From assembly GCA_016200895.1 (NCBI GenBank), contig JACQDX010000130.1, positions 54,351 to 118,350 of the forward strand: 64,000 bases of DNA, read 5' to 3'. The DNA is from Burkholderiales bacterium. GTDB taxonomy: Bacteria > Pseudomonadota > Gammaproteobacteria > Burkholderiales > Burkholderiaceae_D. The position numbers and the translations under genes were made by a program. How positions within the stretch are numbered: the stretch's first letter is position 1; every line of letters starts with the position of its first letter. Below are positions 63,752 through 64,000 of this stretch, piece after piece. The notes under the pieces are model-generated. The model was not told the DNA's origin and made no database searches. It worked only from the letters and a program-made list of their open reading frames with translations.

Positions 63752-63844
63752 TGGTGCCCGAGGCCGGAATCGAACCGGCACGCCCGCTATTAACGAAGCG
63801 GCGGATTTTAAGTCCGATGTGTCTACCAGTTTCACCACTCGGGC
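63752..63844 (-). tRNA. tRNA-Leu(TAA)
   Basis: Class II tRNA of 93 nt with encoded CCA. The acceptor stem GCCCGAG pairs with CTCGGGC; anticodon loop CTTAAAA gives TAA; long variable arm; standard GGTTCGATTCC T loop. It lies downstream of tRNA-Cys on the same strand. Confidence 0.95.
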
Positions 63845-63888
63845 CCACTACTACAACCTGCTTAGCGAAACGCTAAGTCGGGTTCTGG

Positions 63889-63914
63889 AAAAAAAGCGCT
63901 CTAAAGCGCTTTTT
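63889..63914. terminator. Hairpin between tRNA-Cys and tRNA-Leu
   Basis: A 10-bp stem with flanking A and T runs around the motif AGCGCT, inside the 75-bp spacer. It has the form of a terminator yet lies between two co-directional tRNA genes, so it may act as a processing hairpin or attenuate the downstream tRNA. Confidence 0.55.
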
Positions 63915-63919
63915 GTATT

Positions 63920-63993
63920 TGGAGGAGGGGGTCGGGATCGAACCGGCGTCTACGGCTTTGCAGGCCGCTGCATAACCACTTTGCTACCCCGCC
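63920..63993 (-). tRNA. tRNA-Cys(GCA)
   Basis: 74 nt with encoded CCA, discriminator U73 and anticodon loop CTGCAAA (GCA), both typical for Cys. The acceptor stem is GGCGGGG at the 5' side and CCCCTCC at the 3' side, leaving a C3:U70 mismatch where C:G is expected. All other stems pair. Confidence 0.9.
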
Positions 63994-64000
63994 AGGGGTG

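Overview
The window looks like a chromosomal segment of a motile betaproteobacterium of the order Burkholderiales. The gene content and protein style (NusB-RibH-RibBA, UbiD, XdhC, a complete lateral-to-distal flagellar block) suggest Oxalobacteraceae, possibly Undibacterium-like. This is inferred from family resemblance and was not tested by a search. Nearly all of the first 49 kb reads as ordinary chromosome: long genes, short gaps, convergent pairs closed by strong hairpins. The last 7 kb is visibly rearranged.

Layout. 1-4.8 kb: an esterase tail, a PhyH-type dioxygenase, then a minus-strand run of purU, yaeQ and an acyltransferase, and a divergent zinc-independent alkenal/one oxidoreductase. 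4.8-9.6 kb: a compact minus-strand signalling operon made of a periplasmic solute-binding protein, a membrane PAS histidine kinase, a stand-alone receiver and a receiver-PAS-kinase hybrid. 9.7-13.7 kb: hydroxypyruvate isomerase, a BASS-type transporter, a thioesterase and ubiD. 13.7-20.8 kb: a lytic transglycosylase with a long leader, an aminotransferase, the riboflavin/nusB genes, phzF and xdhC. 20.8-28 kb: three transporters (POT, MFS, OPT), an exonuclease fused to a DUF1653-like domain and a small conserved-looking protein.

28-48.7 kb is a flagellar locus. Reading against the coordinates, flgB-C-D-E-F-G-H-I-J-K-L run on the minus strand. flgA, flgM and flgN diverge on the plus strand. flhB-flhA-flhF-flhG-fliA-motC-motD then run on the minus strand towards flgN. 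A textbook sigma-28 promoter precedes flgM and a good one precedes flgK. This fits the usual hierarchy in which FliA, held by FlgM until the hook is complete, turns on late genes. FlhF and FlhG control flagellar placement and number, but this FlhG has a degenerate P-loop. No chemotaxis genes lie in the block, although the second stator pair motCD does.

49-53.1 kb holds an MFS efflux pump, a TetX-like flavin monooxygenase and a divergent TetR regulator, with tandem 13-bp repeats in the divergent gap, plus a second TetR gene. Together they look like a small drug- or xenobiotic-resistance module. 53.4-57.6 kb holds another solute-binding protein and a CHASE2-adenylate cyclase / SH3 / M48 protease operon.

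57.9-64 kb is the accessory end. It contains an unrecognised secreted protein, an acyltransferase and a frameshifted remnant of an aerolysin-like (ETX/MTX2) beta-pore-forming protein abutting it. These are followed by a lipoprotein alpha-carbonic anhydrase with an unusual set of inverted repeats upstream, a decayed second copy of the acyltransferase 3' end, an SGNH-type hydrolase, 11-bp tandem repeats, and tRNA-Leu(TAA) and tRNA-Cys(GCA) genes. I found no CRISPR array, insertion sequence or intact integrase. The most promising leads for new biology are the solute-binding-protein/two-kinase operon, the TetX-like module, the CHASE2/SH3/M48 operon, and the scarred region carrying the toxin remnant and the carbonic anhydrase.
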